A DNA stretch of 64,000 nucleotides from a gamma proteobacterium HIMB55 (GCA_000227505.4 AGIF02000001.1:2066035-2130034); one strand, 5' to 3'. Positions 18,723 through 26,915 are shown, numbered from the stretch's first letter. Notes: generated from the sequence alone by a model not told the origin. Made by a program: numbers and translations.

Positions 18723-19115
18723 ATGGCACTCGACAAAAAACTGTTTAGAAACGGGCCTTACGCCGACCTTTTCAGCCAAGGGGTCCAAGTCGGAAATACC
18801 CTCCACATGGCGGGACAAGTGGGTACCGATGCAAACGGCAAAGCACCTGAAAGCCTTGTTGAGCAAATGGAAAATGCCTATCAGCATGTCGCGTCAGTAC
18901 TCAAAGCGTTCGACTGCACCATGGATAATGTTGTTGAAGAGACGTGGTTCGTAACCGACATGCACGAGTGCATGACACAGGTTCAAGACCTATTCGCGGC
19001 GCGACAGGCAATCTACGGAAAGCCGCCCGAGGTTGCTCAGACGCTCGTGCAAGTCGTTGCGTTGGTTGATCCGAGCTTCAAGATCGAAATTAAGTGCGTT
19101 GCCATTACCGGTTAA
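18723..19115 (+). CDS. RidA (YjgF/YER057c/UK114) family protein
   Basis: This 130-residue protein of the Rid family is related to enamine/imine deaminases. It starts FRNGPYADLFSQGVQVGNTL and contains HMAGQVGTDANGK and ALVDPSFKIEIKCVAI. The usual catalytic arginine segment (N-x-R-x-P-x-Y) is not obvious, so this is probably a noncanonical Rid subgroup. AGAGG lies 7 nt before ATG 18723. It sits 22 bp behind sulfatase 3 and 12 bp before the PhyH gene, in the same operon. Confidence 0.85.
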   Translation: MALDKKLFRNGPYADLFSQGVQVGNTLHMAGQVGTDANGKAPESLVEQMENAYQHVASVLKAFDCTMDNVVEETWFVTDMHECMTQVQDLFAARQAIYGKPPEVAQTLVQVVALVDPSFKIEIKCVAITG

Positions 19116-19127
19116 GAGGAACGAGAC

Positions 19128-20018
19128 ATGCCTGAACTACAACACCTCCCTGCCGATGCTGACGCTAGCACTATCGTTGCCGCAGTTGAGCAAGATGGTG
19201 CAGTCATTCTCGACAACGTCATCAGCCCGGAATTCATTGCGGCACTGCGTGAAGAGACTGACCCCTACATGGATAACACCCGAAACGGGGAAGACCCCTT
19301 TGCAGGCTTCAGTACCACGCGAACGGGCGGTCTGTTAATTCGCTCGGAAAAATGTCGAGAGCTCATCGAGCACGAGACCATCCTGAACCCCTGCCGCGAA
19401 TTCCTCGCGCCTTTCTGTGAGAGAGTCCAACTTCACCTCACCCAAATTATCCGTATTCGTCCGGGTGAAACGGCGCAGGCGATTCACCGGGATAAGTGGG
19501 CCTGGGGCAAGCATTTGTCGCACCTCGAGCCCCAATTCAACACCATTTGGGCACTCACAGATTTCACCGCAGAGAATGGCGCAACGCAAGTCGTCCCAGG
19601 CAGCACAAAGTGGCCTGATGACCAAAACATTCAGCCTGAGCAAGTAACCCAAGCTGAGATGAAAGCGGGCTCTGTACTTATTTACTCAGGCTCGGTGTTC
19701 CATGGTGGTGGTGCTAACAACAGCGACGGAGATCGCATTGGCATCAACATTACGTATGCACTGGGTTGGCTTCGCCAAGAAGAAAACCAGTATTTAAGCT
19801 GCCCTCCAGAGCTCGCTAAAGATTTGAGCCGCACGCTACAGGAGCTCGCCGGCTATGCCATGGGGCAGTATGCACTGGGTTACTACACGCCACCGGGTGC
19901 ACCAGGAGAAGAACCCGAAGTTGTTCCGCCGCAGTATGCTTTAGGCGTTCGGCAGGATCTCTCCAGCATGGGTGGCGTAGGTGATTTAGAGGCATTACAA
20001 GAGGCGCTAAAGACCTAG
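19128..20018 (+). CDS. Phytanoyl-CoA dioxygenase (PhyH) family Fe(II)/2-oxoglutarate oxygenase
   Basis: This 296-residue protein has the PhyH double-stranded beta-helix. The iron ligands are likely His and Asp in AIHRDKWAWGKHLSHLEP and the distal His in VFHGGGANNSDGDRIGIN, whose arginine would bind 2-oxoglutarate. The LTDFTAENGATQVVPGSTKW segment is typical of the family. It would hydroxylate an unknown substrate. It is the last gene of the sulfatase operon. The next feature is the tRNA promoter. Confidence 0.85.
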   Translation: MPELQHLPADADASTIVAAVEQDGAVILDNVISPEFIAALREETDPYMDNTRNGEDPFAGFSTTRTGGLLIRSEKCRELIEHETILNPCREFLAPFCERVQLHLTQIIRIRPGETAQAIHRDKWAWGKHLSHLEPQFNTIWALTDFTAENGATQVVPGSTKWPDDQNIQPEQVTQAEMKAGSVLIYSGSVFHGGGANNSDGDRIGINITYALGWLRQEENQYLSCPPELAKDLSRTLQELAGYAMGQYALGYYTPPGAPGEEPEVVPPQYALGVRQDLSSMGGVGDLEALQEALKT

Positions 20019-20051
20019 AGCATAGTGAGCGCGGCTTGTTCGCATGAGTGC

Positions 20052-20080
20052 TTGAGGTAGACGAAGACTCCCCTTATACT
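20052..20080 (+). promoter_or_regulatory. Sigma70-type promoter of tRNA-Val
   Basis: TTGAGG (20052-20057) and TATACT (20075-20080) are separated by 17 nt, followed by a GC-rich discriminator (CTGCCGCCCC) typical of stable-RNA promoters under stringent control. The tRNA begins 13 nt after the -10 box. Confidence 0.8.
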
Positions 20081-20092
20081 CTGCCGCCCCAT

Positions 20093-20169
<77 letters not shown>

Positions 20170-20187
20170 AAATTTAGATAAGTCATT

Positions 20188-20203
20188 GATTTCTCGAGAA
20201 ATC
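20188..20203. promoter_or_regulatory. 16-bp perfect palindrome beside the attachment site
   Basis: GATTTCTCGAGAAATC is a perfect inverted repeat 18 nt after the tRNA CCA and 70 nt before the recombinase ATG. It could be an operator for the recombinase or an accessory recombination site. The function is not shown by sequence alone. Confidence 0.45.
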
Positions 20204-20273
20204 GCACCTGCCACGGTGGACACAGAACGCCCTTCTCAGGGTATCGGTCTACTAGCGATTGAAAGAGGTCACT

Positions 20274-21158
20274 ATGACAACATTCAAAGACGTTGCAGAG
20301 GCGTGGATCGCCTCGCGCGAACATGGCTCGGGTTCTCTGGGTCGCATTCAATTCTGGATTGAGCAACTTGGGCACTTACCGATTGACGGTATCAGTGATG
20401 ACCAAGTCGATGATGCTATCTCTGCATTGGTGGCGAGGGGCAAGCTCACTGGTGGTATCTCAGGCGCAGGGAAACCCACTGGACAGCCGCTGGCAGGAAG
20501 CACAATTAACCGCTTCGTATCGACGCTAGGCAGTATTTATAAGTACGCACGCAGACTGCGAGTAATAAAGCGGTCCTACACCCCGCCCACGATCGGAATT
20601 GAAAAATACCCAGAACCAGTCGATCCAGAAAAATACTTTAGGGAAGACGAGGTAGAGCGGCTGATTAAAGTCGCTAGAGTTGTTGATCAAAAGTGGCGGC
20701 GACTCGTACCCATGATTTTGATCGGTTTTCACACAGGAATGCGGATTGGCAACGTTCAGCAGCTCACGTGGTCAGACATCAATTTCGATGACGGCACAGC
20801 TTCTGTATCGATCACCAAAAATGGCACCCCACATATTTCAGTGCTGACGCAGCGTTGCCTTGAGGAACTAGAGAAACTCCCGATGGGGCGAGGCGATGAA
20901 CTTATCTTTGGGAGCTATCGGGGTAACTACCCTTTCCACTATCAAAAGCTTTGGCGGAAAGCATGCAGTGAAGCTGGCTTTCAGGGGCGGACATTTCATT
21001 GGCTACGTCATGGATGTGGCTCTCATCTTGCACGAGCTGGTGCAAGCCAGGCACAGATGATGCAAGTAATGGGACATAAAACCCTCACCGCGTCAGCGCG
21101 CTATATTCATGGAAATGTAGAGGACCGAAAGGCAATAGTTGGGAGGGTATTCAGATGA
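20274..21158 (+). CDS. Tyrosine recombinase (integrase) of element 1
   Basis: This phage-type integrase has 294 residues. The N-terminal SAM-like core-binding domain is about residues 1-110. The catalytic domain shows the first Arg in HTGMRIGNVQQLTW, the H-x-x-R box in FHWLRHGCGSHLARAG, a later His in VMGHKTL and the nucleophile Tyr in SARYIHG. ATG 20274 has GAAAGAGG upstream; TTG 20259 is less likely. It lies 104 bp from the tRNA and points away from it, as in tRNA-targeting islands. No terminator separates it from the tRNA promoter. Confidence 0.93.
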   Translation: MTTFKDVAEAWIASREHGSGSLGRIQFWIEQLGHLPIDGISDDQVDDAISALVARGKLTGGISGAGKPTGQPLAGSTINRFVSTLGSIYKYARRLRVIKRSYTPPTIGIEKYPEPVDPEKYFREDEVERLIKVARVVDQKWRRLVPMILIGFHTGMRIGNVQQLTWSDINFDDGTASVSITKNGTPHISVLTQRCLEELEKLPMGRGDELIFGSYRGNYPFHYQKLWRKACSEAGFQGRTFHWLRHGCGSHLARAGASQAQMMQVMGHKTLTASARYIHGNVEDRKAIVGRVFR

Positions 21159-21748
21159 GCAAATTACCGAAAAAGTCGTATGCAGCTCTGTTTAACACAG
21201 GTGATTTTTCGGTATCTGAAGTCGCAGATAAAATTAGTGAAGAGTTTGAAATTGGGGGCGGCAAGGACCTCATTTCAGCGGAAAATCTCGCACTTTTAGT
21301 CACGGAGCTTGCCTGCGAAAGAATATCTTCTCGCATAGCTCTTATTACCCTTAATCAACCTCCTTTAGACGACCCGCAAGAAGCCCGAAAAACAATTGAT
21401 GATCTGTGCTTCGATCGTTTTGATCAGCTTCTAAAAATATCTAGGCGAACCAAACAGAGCAATGTCGCGAGAGCCACTCATCTACCTGGCTACGCTGAGT
21501 TTGCTTTATACGTAGCCCATGTTCGACTGTTTGAGCGTGACGGAAAGAATCCTGGTTGGAGAAAGCTAGCAAAGCGAGCGAGCGATATTCTAGGCCGCTC
21601 ACCATACAAACGTTCCGATTGGGAGCCCCTCATCACAAAATCCCGTATCGAAAAACTACTACCGTCCTTTAGAGAGGCCACAGAGAAATCAGACTATCCA
21701 TCGCCCGAATACGTCGTATGGGTAACTCAATTTAACTGGCTCGTCTAA
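21155..21748 (+). CDS. Unknown protein translationally coupled to the integrase
   Basis: This 197-residue protein starts with an ATGA overlap on the integrase stop, so the two are very probably made together. I do not recognise a family. It is mostly polar and helical with no membrane segment or signal peptide, and has a basic central part (LLKISRRTKQSNVARATH). The tail contains aromatic residues (EYVVWVTQFNWLV). Coupling suggests a helper or control role in recombination, which is inference. Confidence 0.75.
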   Translation: MSKLPKKSYAALFNTGDFSVSEVADKISEEFEIGGGKDLISAENLALLVTELACERISSRIALITLNQPPLDDPQEARKTIDDLCFDRFDQLLKISRRTKQSNVARATHLPGYAEFALYVAHVRLFERDGKNPGWRKLAKRASDILGRSPYKRSDWEPLITKSRIEKLLPSFREATEKSDYPSPEYVVWVTQFNWLV

Positions 21749-21835
21749 AAAATGGGCGCTCCATAGCATGGGCCGCCCACCTACTCCCCAATACTCCCGA
21801 TAACACCGTGGCTGGTGCGATTAAGGAGATTGAAA

Positions 21836-22066
21836 TTGAACCAGGGAGTGAGGCTGAATCATTTGCGTCCAATCCAAGATTGGTATGAGTTCCACAAGCT
21901 GCAAGGTGGCAAAGTCTTCCCGACGTTTGCCTCTCTGCAGTGGTTTATTAGACAACATCGAAACTCACTTGTTGATGCAGAGGTTTTAATTCCTGGCAAA
22001 GGCAGTCGACGAACACTAGTCACTGCTGAATTTGGTCCCAAAGTCTACGAGATACTCTTTAAGTAG
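21836..22066 (+). CDS. Small helix-turn-helix-like protein of the island
   Basis: This protein of about 76 residues contains FPTFASLQWFIRQHRNSLVD followed by a basic GKGSRRTLVT segment, a pattern seen in small phage and island proteins likely to bind DNA (excisionase- or AlpA-like in size). A TTG at 21836 with AAGGAG 7 nt upstream is the best start; the GTG at 21815 precedes that site. A role as excisionase or regulator is a guess from size and position next to the integrase. Confidence 0.6.
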   Translation: MNQGVRLNHLRPIQDWYEFHKLQGGKVFPTFASLQWFIRQHRNSLVDAEVLIPGKGSRRTLVTAEFGPKVYEILFK

Positions 22067-22485
22067 AAGCATGGACGGAATTAGACAAATGGCTGTGAAG
22101 GTAGTCAGGAAATGATCGATCAAACGGTCCTCATGGAGACTGGCAATGACCTCAGCTGGGTAAGGGCGGAACCCTCGCATGAGAACTGTCCACGAGCAGG
22201 CAATACCTGACGGTAACCTGCGGATAGTCAGCGGTCGGTGATGTGGCCTTCTGATGGTTCTGCGTTAAGAGGCAGCGCGTAATGGGGAGATAGCTCAACC
22301 GCCCCCTACCCTAGAGGTGACGCTACATCACTGGATTTGAACGACGGCTCGGCTCCGAAGAACAACTTCATCACTTGGCCTGTAAAGGCTAAGTGCACCC
22401 CTAAGAAAACAGGAGTGGATTTGTCTCTGACTCTCACCAAAGAACAGTACTGTAAATATCAAGATTTAAATCAAGGAGGCGTAAT
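22067..22485 (+). other. Hairpin-rich spacer with a possible HNH-gene remnant
   Basis: This 419-bp stretch holds several short inverted repeats around 22150-22260 (for example CAGG/CCTG and CTGAC/GTCAG) and no full gene. Between about 22283 and 22480 an open frame without a good start encodes a segment ending in KKTGVDLSLTLTKEQY, which resembles the region before the HNH motif in some phage endonucleases, but no HNH motif follows. I regard it as a remnant or structured RNA of unknown kind. Confidence 0.3.
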
Positions 22486-22794
22486 TTGTCTTGCCATGGT
22501 GGCTTTCGAGAAGGAGCAGGACGTCCATCAGGCTCCACTAATAAATGCTCCCCTGAGCAGTCTCAGCGCCTCTCGGAGCTTGCCAAGACTTACACCGAAG
22601 AAGCACTCGAAACACTCGTGGATGTTGCCAGAAACGGTCGTACGGATGCGGCTAGAGTCTCAGCTGCTAACGCCCTACTCGACCGAGCCTATGGCAAACC
22701 TGCTGTAAAGGAAGAACAAGAGATAGTGGATTTACCGCCAGTGGTTATTCAGCTGACAGGGCCGCTTGATGATTCTACCGTTACTGGGGCTTAA
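22486..22794 (+). CDS. GAGRP-type small phage protein (terminase-small-subunit-like)
   Basis: This 102-residue protein begins GGFREGAGRPSGSTNK, an AT-hook-like basic start found in phage terminase small subunits and DUF5681-like proteins. A helical segment follows (EEALETLVDVARNG and ARVSAANALLDRAYGKPAV) and an acidic tail. It starts at TTG 22486 with a strong AAGGAGG 6 nt upstream. Its 3' half is duplicated in decayed form at 23357-23414 and 23813-23896. If it is a terminase subunit it would bind packaging sites, which would fit a phage-satellite origin. Confidence 0.6.
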   Translation: MSCHGGFREGAGRPSGSTNKCSPEQSQRLSELAKTYTEEALETLVDVARNGRTDAARVSAANALLDRAYGKPAVKEEQEIVDLPPVVIQLTGPLDDSTVTGA

Positions 22795-23192
22795 CCGTTG
22801 GCAGAGTAAATTTCATATCCCTTGCCACGTAGGCATTGCACCATTATCCGCTCGCGAGCGACCTTCTCCTCTTTGGAAGCCGAGGCTCCCCATAAACCTC
22901 CACCAGCAAGACTCCCTGCTACGATGAAGGGGATGGCTGGAGCGAAGACAGCACCAAAAGCCGCTGATGCAATACCTGCTACTGCAGTGCCTCCCATAGC
23001 CGCGCCAGCGACGCTCTTGATAGCCACTTCATCTGATAAATCGATAGTGCTAGCAATGTCATAACAAAGCTTAAAGTCTTGGTCATATTGCTCCTGATTT
23101 TCGACTGAAGCTTGATTGACGACTATTCGCGGCTGACTTGAGCAACCAACAATAAACAGGGATATCAAGATTACTAAAACGCTTTTCGGCAT
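22791..23192 (-). CDS. Glycine-zipper lipoprotein of unknown function
   Basis: This protein of about 133 residues has a signal peptide and lipobox (LFIVGC), followed by a polar domain and then a Gly/Ala-rich hydrophobic stretch (GAAMGGTAVAGIASAAFGAV) of glycine-zipper type. It ends with a conserved-looking cysteine region (MVQCLRGKGYEIY). It is probably anchored in the outer membrane. ATG 23192 is favoured; the frame extends upstream to 23294 without signal-peptide features. Its stop overlaps the convergent terminase-like gene by 4 nt. Confidence 0.65.
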   Translation of the reverse strand: MPKSVLVILISLFIVGCSSQPRIVVNQASVENQEQYDQDFKLCYDIASTIDLSDEVAIKSVAGAAMGGTAVAGIASAAFGAVFAPAIPFIVAGSLAGGGLWGASASKEEKVARERIMVQCLRGKGYEIYSANG

Positions 23193-23356
23193 TGGTGTTA
23201 CTCTCATTTGGGATGAAATTAGGTTAAGTCGAATTAGCTCGAAAATCAGCAAACCTAGAGATTTAGGACGACCAACTTGACCGAATTGCCTCAATCGACG
23301 ATTGAGTTGTTTGATAACCTCTGACTACATATCTCCTTAGTTGAAAACCTCATGCA

Positions 23357-23414
23357 GAGAGAGTCTCTGCCGCTCACGCCCTACTCGATCGAGCTTATGG
23401 CAAATCTGGTGTGT
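23357..23414 (+). pseudogene. Decayed duplicate of the 22486 gene, central part
   Basis: This stretch reads SAAHALLDRAYGKSGV in one frame, against SAANALLDRAYGKPAV in the intact gene (22653-22710), and the DNA is closely similar throughout. There is no start, and the frame is lost on both sides. Confidence 0.7.
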
Positions 23415-23551
23415 TAAGGACAATCGCATAGGGCGTTTGCCTCAAGCATTTTCTGGACTCTGAACCAGCCTCTAGAGAGTTCTGAAAAATCTATTTTAAG
23501 AATCGATACTTTGCTAGTGTTCGCGGAAATGCCTGAGAAGCGAGGAGAGAC

Positions 23552-23728
23552 ATGAACGCTAGAGAAGTAAGAGGTTTGACAAGCGCGGTGGCTGGACTTG
23601 TAGTTTTCGGCTTTTGGATGAGTTTGGTGGGAAACCCCCATGTCATAGAGACTGTCATTGGGTTAGCGTTGAGCTTTTTCACTGGATACAAAGTTTACAA
23701 CCTTAGTTATTGGTCGAGATCAGATTAA
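23552..23728 (+). CDS. Small two-helix membrane protein (58 aa)
   Basis: ATG 23552 follows AGGAGAGAC, a good ribosome-binding site. The product has two hydrophobic segments (LTSAVAGLVVFGFWM and VIETVIGLALSFFTGYKV) and a short charged tail. No family is recognised. It lies between the two decayed pieces of the terminase-like gene and may have been brought in by the insertion that split that duplicate. Confidence 0.6.
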   Translation: MNAREVRGLTSAVAGLVVFGFWMSLVGNPHVIETVIGLALSFFTGYKVYNLSYWSRSD

Positions 23729-23812
23729 GTTATTGGAACAGACCGCGTCATCTGACGGGAAGCCTGCAAGGCTAAATTCAAGCGTATGAGCCGATTCAAA
23801 AGCCTATTACTC

Positions 23813-23896
23813 TGCAAGCCTGCGGTTAAAGAAGAAACAGAGACTGTGGACTCACCGCCTGTGGTTATGGAGGTTGTAGGTAAATCAGCAGGTTAA
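23813..23896 (+). pseudogene. Decayed duplicate of the 22486 gene, C-terminal part
   Basis: The frame encodes KPAVKEETETVDSPPVVMEV and ends at TAA 23894-23896, matching KPAVKEEQEIVDLPPVVIQL of the intact gene. It has no start, and its last 30 nt overlap the end of the minus-strand DUF3592-like gene. With 23357-23414 it may be a single copy split by about 400 bp. Confidence 0.7.
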
Positions 23897-24344
23897 TGAA
23901 CATCAAAGGAATGTAAGTCAGCGCCAGTATCACAAGAGGAAGCGAAACTGCCTTCCAAAACACGGCCCATTTTGAGGGAGGGGAATCTAACCAATGCTCT
24001 GCGGGTGAGTCCCGAAAATAAAACACCCTTACTTCATAGCCTTGGGGGTATTTTTCCTGAAATATCGCCTCAAGCTCCGCTGTACGCATCTTGAAATCAA
24101 AACCTACCAAATGCCTCCAAGGCGGAACGAACGACCCAAAGTAACGCGTGCCAGCGACCGAATATCCATAAGACACGATAACGGAACCGCCCCCTTCACC
24201 CGCCACGTAACCAACGTCATTTACGTAACCAGAGACTACGTCATCACCGAGTGTAGACGTCCAACGTTTGGCCAAGCGGTTATAAGCCCACAGACCAAGT
24301 ACGACCACTATTGAAACTTGTATGGCGTATATGACTTCGGTCAT
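23865..24344 (-). CDS. DUF3592-like membrane protein
   Basis: This 159-residue protein has an N-terminal transmembrane helix, a beta-rich middle (VIVSYGYSVAGTRYFGSFV and YPQGYEVRVFYFRDSPAEHW) and a C-terminal hydrophobic segment of about 25 residues. This is the layout of DUF3592 proteins: a Y-x-Y-x-V-x-G-x-x-Y pattern followed by a cleft between two helices. Function is unknown. It lies on the minus strand of element 1 without close neighbours. Confidence 0.6.
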   Translation of the reverse strand: MTEVIYAIQVSIVVVLGLWAYNRLAKRWTSTLGDDVVSGYVNDVGYVAGEGGGSVIVSYGYSVAGTRYFGSFVPPWRHLVGFDFKMRTAELEAIFQEKYPQGYEVRVFYFRDSPAEHWLDSPPSKWAVFWKAVSLPLVILALTYIPLMFINLLIYLQPP

Positions 24345-24462
24345 TCGACCTCACAGGATTTGTAGTTGCTATGCTGGATAGATACCTCGAGCTTGTCCTC
24401 TATGATACTCGCTGCCAGTAGCCCGTCCCTAGCCAAATATCAGTTCCAGCGGTTATCTAATC

Positions 24463-25317
24463 TCAATCTTTACCGAGAGTCAGATTCCCATTCACAAACC
24501 CACCTTTCACCCTCCACCTGCCATCTCGCATGACCAGCAAATAAACGACATCTGTGGTGGAAATCACTTCATCATCATCGTTGTATCGTGAGAAGTTGAT
24601 ATCGACCATTGCGGATATGTCGTCTTGGTAAACCAACTCGTTTTTGTGAATGCGGGAGTAAGACCAGCCTGAAGCCTTCATTCCATCGAAGTCGACAGCA
24701 TCACCATATTTAGGATACGCAGTAGGCTTTCCTCCAATAATGAATACGAAAGGTTCCCCTGAAGACGAATTAAGTGACGCTCTGTCTTCATTGTTGAAAA
24801 ACTCGAAGTAGTTTTCGATAACTTGCTGTGGCGCCAAACCCTCAGCTTTCGAGGACGCAGCCACCTCTGACACGTCAGATAATGACTCGACCCGTGCAAC
24901 AGCATCTATGCACAACTTGTTCCCTACAGAGTTTTCCTCATCAAGCTCCAATGTCTCGCTTAATTCATTGTGAAGGTCTATCAACTCACACGCTGCGTAT
25001 ACGTCTGCCGCAGCCAAGCCTAGACCTATGACCACACCGCCAACAGGTATAAGCCCACTACTTACGTCTAAAACATTTCTCTTAACCATTTTCGTGGCTA
25101 GTTTCTGAGACTTTGCTCTGGTCTTCTGAATTGCCGCTCTCTGTCTTGCCATATCAGACTTTTGCTTTGCGTGAGGAGTTGAGATATTTGCGACTCTAGA
25201 TAACCCAGCTGAAATCGTATCCATCAAAAATTCATTTGTAGTGGTATAGACAACGAAACCCAGCCATACGGTAACTATGAGCAAATACTTCAAAGATTTT
25301 TTGATAATCCAACGCAC
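24463..25317 (-). CDS. Membrane-anchored protein with C-terminal NTF2/SnoaL-like domain
   Basis: This protein of about 284 residues has an N-terminal transmembrane helix (YLLIVTVWLGFVVYTTT), then a basic helical segment (RQRAAIQKTRAKSQKLATKM), a short hydrophobic stretch (GLIPVGGVVIGLGLAAADVY) and a C-terminal NTF2-like domain (VIENYFEFFNNED to DGRWRVKGGF). Starts are uncertain: GTG 25317 has GGGGGAAG 8 nt upstream, while TTG 25335 has none. I do not know a described family with this order of parts. Confidence 0.6.
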   Translation of the reverse strand: MRWIIKKSLKYLLIVTVWLGFVVYTTTNEFLMDTISAGLSRVANISTPHAKQKSDMARQRAAIQKTRAKSQKLATKMVKRNVLDVSSGLIPVGGVVIGLGLAAADVYAACELIDLHNELSETLELDEENSVGNKLCIDAVARVESLSDVSEVAASSKAEGLAPQQVIENYFEFFNNEDRASLNSSSGEPFVFIIGGKPTAYPKYGDAVDFDGMKASGWSYSRIHKNELVYQDDISAMVDINFSRYNDDDEVISTTDVVYLLVMRDGRWRVKGGFVNGNLTLGKD

Positions 25318-25515
25318 GAAAACATCTTCCCCCAACCATTCGTTGCCACTTAACTATTAGTAGCCAAGGCTATGGCGAACCCTTCAAGACAAGGAAAGGA
25401 CAGATACTTCAGTGTGTCAATAACAACACTGAGATTTGAAAACCAGACGCTAATGGACTTCAATTACTAAGTTCAAATAGATGACAGGGCCAAGCATGGA
25501 TAGACTTGGTGAGGC

Positions 25516-26274
25516 TTAATCTTCTGTTGAACCCGTTCCTAACCCCTTCGGGATTTTTTCTCGCACCCATTGTGATACAGAGCCGATACCGCTCTTCAAC
25601 CCTTCTGCCCTCTCTCGCGCTTTTTGAGCAACATCAGTCCGGAGAGGTTTTGAAGTATCCCAATTCTCTCGACCAACATTCATTGCATTGTTCGCCGTTG
25701 AAACCGCCGCGTTGTAAATCTCTGCTCGTTTTGGTGCAGTGGACGTCCAGCGTGCTTCGGCATCTTTAGCTACTGCTGACGCGAAGCACTGTGCGTTTCT
25801 CCCATGTTGACTGGCTTGAGAAACAAACTTTTCATAGCGCGGGTGGCCGTTGAATCTTTTGTGTAACACGCGACCAGCAATAGCACCGACCCCAACGACA
25901 AGTCCCAGCTGAACAAGCGTATCCAGCACCTCAATCGCAATATCAGCATCTACGTCCTCTAAGAGGAGCTTGCCGTCAGATATAGAGACCGCTTCTGCTG
26001 CTAAGGTCTCTGGGTCATTGGAATAAAATAGCTCTCGACTATCTGACACTCGAATGGAATCGAAGCGTTGATGCAATATCGCCTCAGCCGCGACGTTGTC
26101 ATCAACGATAATTACGTTTGCTACTTCCCACTCCGTGTCGCGGACTTCCCCCTCAAATCCGTAATCGCGACTTGATAACTCGTCAATACGCTCTTGAACA
26201 GGACGGTCAGTTCTTCCTATTTTTACTATCCCCTCGTACTGGGGGCTGGTTGCAATGTAAATAGATTCAGACAT
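25516..26274 (-). CDS. T5orf172/Mug113-type (GIY-YIG-like) domain protein with membrane-like segment
   Basis: This protein has about 252 residues. Residues 1-90 match the T5orf172/MUG113 group of GIY-YIG-related domains (YIATSPQYEGIVKIGRTDRP, AEAILHQRFDSIRVSDSRELF). A hydrophobic stretch of about 20 residues (VLDTLVQLGLVVGVGAIAG) follows. The last about 110 residues are polar, Ala-rich and basic, ending in VREKIPKGLG. ATG 26274 has GGGAAAGACC upstream; the earlier start at 26298 overlaps the preceding gene. The domain is known in phages and may bind or cut DNA. The fusion to a hydrophobic segment is unusual. Confidence 0.7.
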   Translation of the reverse strand: MSESIYIATSPQYEGIVKIGRTDRPVQERIDELSSRDYGFEGEVRDTEWEVANVIIVDDNVAAEAILHQRFDSIRVSDSRELFYSNDPETLAAEAVSISDGKLLLEDVDADIAIEVLDTLVQLGLVVGVGAIAGRVLHKRFNGHPRYEKFVSQASQHGRNAQCFASAVAKDAEARWTSTAPKRAEIYNAAVSTANNAMNVGRENWDTSKPLRTDVAQKARERAEGLKSGIGSVSQWVREKIPKGLGTGSTED

Positions 26275-26294
26275 GACTGGTCTTTCCCTATCCC

Positions 26295-26711
26295 TCATTG
26301 TGTAGGATCATTTTTCCAACGCTCAAAAAAGTCTTCACCGTAAACTCGGCCTTCAATCTGCAGACGATTAGCACCTAGCGTGTAATATTCGTTAATTAAC
26401 TTTTGCGAAATTTTTCTAGGTGGCTCAGGAAAGCCAATTGAAAACTGAATCACCAGCAAGCCCACATCTAACAGTCCCACAGTTCTGTCTTTTCGGACCA
26501 TAGCCTCAAAGGCCGCGTCTAACTCAGGATTTTCGAATCCCCCGAGGTTGCCAACCACAGAACTCAATGCCATGTAGTCAGCAATCTCCGCCGCCATACT
26601 TGACCCTTTACCAGATGCCGTTTGATACATTGCTCCATACATCATTTCATAAACCTCGAATGCAGCGGCACATGTCTGCTTATAAACGCGGTTCTTGCCA
26701 AATCCAAACAT
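26295..26711 (-). CDS. Unknown protein, minus-strand member of a divergent paralogue pair
   Basis: This 138-residue protein starts MFGFGKNRVYKQTCAAAFEV and contains KDRTVGLLDVGLLVIQFSIG and a LQIEGRVYGEDF tail. The gene at 26916-27350 has the same layout (MGLFGKSKQ start, VGATIGLVDV centre, FDIEGVAYPRE tail), so the two look like distant paralogues transcribed away from each other. It is soluble and helical, with no recognised domain. It probably forms an operon with the T5orf172-type gene, whose longest frame overlaps its stop. Confidence 0.65.
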   Translation of the reverse strand: MFGFGKNRVYKQTCAAAFEVYEMMYGAMYQTASGKGSSMAAEIADYMALSSVVGNLGGFENPELDAAFEAMVRKDRTVGLLDVGLLVIQFSIGFPEPPRKISQKLINEYYTLGANRLQIEGRVYGEDFFERWKNDPTQ

Positions 26712-26915
26712 CCTATACCCTCGTTTAATTTCAATTAATTTTGCAATGCGCGCGGAGCAAGGCTCAGAAACTACACCCAGCGAATAAACATAAAAAACAA
26801 TAAGTCACGCGCCGCGGTCTCAATAGATACGCCGTGTGTCAATTGCGACGCAGAACATTGCCTATTCCCCAATCTTTTGGGTTGAATCAAAAAAAATGGA
26901 TTGAGGAGCGAGACC

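Noticed and set aside
22337-22708. A 123-codon frame overlapping the terminase-like gene
   Set aside because: Its second half is the out-of-frame shadow of the gene at 22486. Only its first part may be an endonuclease remnant.
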